Shown: positions 61,273-64,000 of the stretch, piece by piece
Position numbering within the stretch: position 1 is the first letter of the stretch
Layout: the number at the start of each line of letters is the position of its first letter
Assembly (NCBI GenBank): GCA_029266495.1
Contig: JAQSWS010000030.1
Coordinates: forward strand, 1 to 64,000
Source: Rariglobus sp.
GTDB lineage: Bacteria > Verrucomicrobiota > Verrucomicrobiia > Opitutales > Opitutaceae
Direction: 5' to 3'
Length of the DNA stretch: 64,000 bases
Notes under the pieces: generated by a model
What the model was told of the DNA's origin: nothing
Databases searched by the model: none
Seen by the model: the letters and a program-made list of their open reading frames with translations, nothing else
Position numbers and translations under genes: made by a program

Positions 61273-64000
61273 GTGGCCCGTCCCGACGACACCTCTCAGC
61301 CTGCCTTCCGCATCGATTTTCCACCCGATCTACCTATCAGTGCCCGAGCGGCGGAGATCGTGGACCTGATTGCGGCCCAGCAGGTTATTATTCTGGCAGG
61401 CGAAACCGGGTCCGGCAAAACCACGCAAATCCCAAAGATGTGCCTCGCCGCCGGTCGCGGTCGCCAGGGGGTCATTGCCTGCACCCAGCCGCGTCGTGTC
61501 GCTGCGTTATCTGTTTCGAAGCGCGTGGCTGAAGAGCTCAACGTGGACTGGGGTGGCCCTGTCGGTTGCAAAATCCGTTTCGACGATCGCACTTCGCGCC
61601 AGACGGTCATCAAGTTCATGACCGATGGCATGCTGCTCGCCGAGGTGCAGAGCGATCCGATGCTCCGCGCCTACGACACGGTCATCCTGGACGAGGCCCA
61701 CGAGCGTTCGCTCAACATCGACTTTCTGCTCGGGCACCTGCGCACGCTTCGCCACAAGCGTCCGGAGCTTAAAATCATCGTCACTTCGGCGACGATCGAC
61801 ACCGAGGCGTTTTCCAGGGCTTTCGACGACGCACCCATTGTCCAGGTGTCCGGACGCACCTATCCGGTCGAAGTCATCTATGCTCCCCTCGACGAGTTCG
61901 GCAGCGATGCCGCCGAGGGCGACGAACGTTCCGCGAAGGCCGAGGCGCTTCACTACATCGACGGCGCGGTCGAGGCGGTGGAGCGCATTGTTCGCGAAAG
62001 CGACTCGGGCGACGTGCTTGTCTTTATGCCGGCCGAGCGTGACATCCGCGAAACCACGGAGCTGCTCGAGGGCCGGCGTCTGCCAAACACTGAAATCGTT
62101 CCGCTCTTCGGCCGGCTCTCCAACTCCGAACAACAACGCGTCTTCGCCACGTCGCAGCGCCGCAAGCTGATCCTTGCGACCAACATTGCCGAGACGTCCC
62201 TGACCATCCCGGGCATCCGTTATGTGGTGGACACCGGTCTTGCCCGGATCAGCCGTTACTCGCCGCAGGCGCGCACGCGCCGCCTGCCCATCGAGGCGGT
62301 GGCGCAGTCCAGCGCCGACCAGCGCAAGGGCCGCGCCGGCCGCGTGTCCGACGGCGTGTGCATCCGCCTGTATTCAGAAAAAGATTACAACGAACGGCCG
62401 CGTTTCACCCAGCCCGAGATCCAGCGCGCCAACCTGGCGGACGTGATTCTGCGGATGAAGGCCTTCGGTCTCGGCGACATCGAGCGCTTCCCCTTCATCA
62501 ACATGCCGGCGGCCAAGTCCATCCGCGCGGGTTACGCGTTGCTGGAGGAGATCGGCGCGCTCGATTCCAACGCGAACGAGGCCGCGCGCCAGCTCACGCC
62601 CTTGGGGCGCGAACTCGCCCGCCTGCCTGTCGATCCGACGGTGGGACGCATGATTTTGCAGGCACGCGCCGAGAAAGCGGTGCGCGAAGTCCTCGTGATT
62701 GCCTCGGGCCTGAGCATTCAGGATCCGCGTGAGCGTCCGATGGAGGCTCGCGAAAAAGCCGATGCGGCGCACCGCAGGTTTAATCATCCCGACTCCGATT
62801 TTCTTGCGTTGCTCAATATCTGGGACGCGTTTCACGACGAATTCGACCGTCTTTCGCAGGCGAAACTGCGCCGCTTCTGCAAAGATCATTTTCTCAGCTA
62901 CACGCGCATGCGCGAGTGGCGCGATGTGCATTCGCAGCTGCTCGACGTGCTGGAGCAACGGAAGGATTTTCAATTCACATCGGTGTTCGACGGCCTGCCG
63001 CCGGACAAGATCAACGACGACAGGACCGCATTTGCCACGCCGGCCTACCGGGCCATCCACCGCAGCATTCTCGCCGGTCTGCTGGGTAATATTGCGATGC
63101 GGGACGACGAGAACGGCGGCTACAAGGCCACCCATGACCGTCGCGTGACGTTGTTTCCCGGTTCGGTTTTGTTCACGCGGGACGAGCCGAAAAAACATCC
63201 CCAGGGAGGGCGGGCTGCACCCAGGAAGGAAGGAAAGGCGCCGAGGTGGATCATGTCGGCGGAGATCATGGAAACGTCCCGCCTTTTCGCACGGACCTCG
63301 GCGCGACTCGATCCGCTGTGGGCGCTGGATATTGGGGCGCACGTCGTGAAGGTCGCGCATAGCGAGCCGTTTTGGAACCAGGACGCGGGTCGTGTGATGG
63401 TGAAACAGCGCACGCGCCTTTATGGGCTCGAACTGGAGTCACGGGCCGTGAGCTACGGCAAGATCGACCCGGTGCATGCGACGGAGATTTTTATTCGTGA
63501 GGCGCTGGTCAACGATACGGTTACCTGGCCGCTGGATTTTATCGCGCACAACCGCGGGGTTCGCGAAGAAATCGAAAACCTCCTCACGCGCACGCGGGAT
63601 CGCGGTTACCTGAACCTCGACGAAGGCATTTACCGGTTTTACGCGGCGCGGTTGTTGCCGGAATCTGCTGCCGCGCTGGAAGGGTTCCAGGGCATTTCCT
63701 CCGTCGCCGAACTCGTTGCCTTCGTGCGCGAGCGGCAGGGCGACGAGCCGCGCTTCCTCATGATGGAACCCGACGACTTGCGGGATCCCGAAGAGTTGCA
63801 GGCCGACACCGAGGCGTATCCCGAGGCGTTGCCGTTGCAGCAGACCGCGCTGCCACTCGCCTATGCCTACAAACCCGGGCAGGCAGACGACGGAGTGACC
63901 CTCGATGTGCCAGTGGGGACCGCCGCCGCCCTAACGCCGGCCGCGCTCGACTGGGCCGTGCCTGGTCACCTCGCGGCCAAGGTCGAACACTACCTGCGTG
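61273..64000 (+). CDS. hrpA: ATP-dependent RNA helicase HrpA (3' end beyond window)
   Basis: About 909 residues are visible from GTG 61273; the gene runs past the right edge. DEAH-box core: Walker A LAGETGSGKTTQIPK, motif II ILDEAHERSLNIDFLL, motif III TSATID, and motifs V-VI in ATNIAETSLTIPGI and QRKGRAGRVSDG. Then come the winged-helix/ratchet and HrpA-specific C-terminal segments (GLSIQDPRERP, LFPGSVLF, WIMSAEIMETSRLFAR). HrpA helps resolve stalled ribosomes and structured RNA. Usual length is about 1300 residues. Confidence 0.93.
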   Translation, partial: MARPDDTSQPAFRIDFPPDLPISARAAEIVDLIAAQQVIILAGETGSGKTTQIPKMCLAAGRGRQGVIACTQPRRVAALSVSKRVAEELNVDWGGPVGCKIRFDDRTSRQTVIKFMTDGMLLAEVQSDPMLRAYDTVILDEAHERSLNIDFLLGHLRTLRHKRPELKIIVTSATIDTEAFSRAFDDAPIVQVSGRTYPVEVIYAPLDEFGSDAAEGDERSAKAEALHYIDGAVEAVERIVRESDSGDVLVFMPAERDIRETTELLEGRRLPNTEIVPLFGRLSNSEQQRVFATSQRRKLILATNIAETSLTIPGIRYVVDTGLARISRYSPQARTRRLPIEAVAQSSADQRKGRAGRVSDGVCIRLYSEKDYNERPRFTQPEIQRANLADVILRMKAFGLGDIERFPFINMPAAKSIRAGYALLEEIGALDSNANEAARQLTPLGRELARLPVDPTVGRMILQARAEKAVREVLVIASGLSIQDPRERPMEAREKADAAHRRFNHPDSDFLALLNIWDAFHDEFDRLSQAKLRRFCKDHFLSYTRMREWRDVHSQLLDVLEQRKDFQFTSVFDGLPPDKINDDRTAFATPAYRAIHRSILAGLLGNIAMRDDENGGYKATHDRRVTLFPGSVLFTRDEPKKHPQGGRAAPRKEGKAPRWIMSAEIMETSRLFARTSARLDPLWALDIGAHVVKVAHSEPFWNQDAGRVMVKQRTRLYGLELESRAVSYGKIDPVHATEIFIREALVNDTVTWPLDFIAHNRGVREEIENLLTRTRDRGYLNLDEGIYRFYAARLLPESAAALEGFQGISSVAELVAFVRERQGDEPRFLMMEPDDLRDPEELQADTEAYPEALPLQQTALPLAYAYKPGQADDGVTLDVPVGTAAALTPAALDWAVPGHLAAKVEHYLR

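Noticed and set aside
1..64000. CRISPR arrays, insertion sequences, prophage or integrase genes
   Set aside because: No regularly spaced repeats, transposase or integrase motifs, or phage structural genes were seen in either strand.

Overview
This is a GC-rich, gene-dense bacterial chromosome segment. Gene style points to Verrucomicrobiota, most likely an Opitutaceae-like lineage: a planctomycete/verrucomicrobial prepilin-derived protein, a pseudopilin secretion locus split between strands, a G8-domain secreted protein, and scattered sugar-catabolic and exopolysaccharide genes. That assignment is inference from family content; there is no rRNA here. I see no insertion sequences, prophage, CRISPR array or rRNA. 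Two tRNA genes are present: Arg-CCT and Leu-CAG.

Layout. 0-4.5 kb: a cut-off secreted protein, glutamate racemase, a UPF0114 membrane protein, a Cys-rich small protein, an epoxide-hydrolase-like enzyme and a GT4 glycosyltransferase. 4.6-15.6 kb: a large secreted G8/beta-helix/FnIII protein, a secreted helical-repeat protein, an ABM-domain membrane protein, a coiled-coil protein, a prepilin-like membrane protein, small hypothetical genes, a jelly-roll-type secreted protein and a GT2 glycosyltransferase. 15.7-22.9 kb: a co-directional signalling block with a four-helix-bundle sensor-like protein, a Na/Pi-cotransporter-PhoU fusion, a STAS protein, a CheY-like receiver, a phosphatase with HisKA and shortened receiver segments, and a Cache hybrid histidine kinase with two receivers. 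23-25.3 kb: a rhomboid protease, then an overlapping gene pair encoding an ImmA/IrrE metallopeptidase and a class III cyclase-like protein. 25.4-30 kb: two PilT-type ATPases and a DEAD-box helicase.

30-33.5 kb is an arsenic module: a divergent aquaporin, ArsR, arsenate-handling GAPDH and the ArsJ exporter. It is followed by an alkaline-phosphatase-fold protein lacking the usual metal-binding histidines, a HAD phosphatase and HisC. 36.8-42.8 kb holds exopolysaccharide export genes: a TPR membrane protein, an outer-membrane barrel, a short OPX protein and a tyrosine autokinase. Next come a shortened Sua5-like enzyme, ribosomal protein S18 and tRNA-Arg. 44.2-54.6 kb is a type II secretion-like system, with GspG-H-I-J-K-L-M on the plus strand and GspF-E-D on the minus strand. 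No GspC or prepilin peptidase is present.

54.7-64 kb: chorismate synthase, a CobW-like protein with an altered Walker A, a sugar-catabolism cluster (KDPG aldolase, MDR dehydrogenase, AraC regulator, acetyl-xylan-esterase-like hydrolase), tRNA-Leu, a LysR protein reduced to its DNA-binding domain, and HrpA helicase running off the right edge.

The best candidates for undescribed biology are the IrrE/cyclase-like pair, the transporter/STAS/phosphatase/hybrid-kinase block, and the degenerate alkaline-phosphatase-fold protein. All functional statements rest on motif recognition by eye; no database search was possible.
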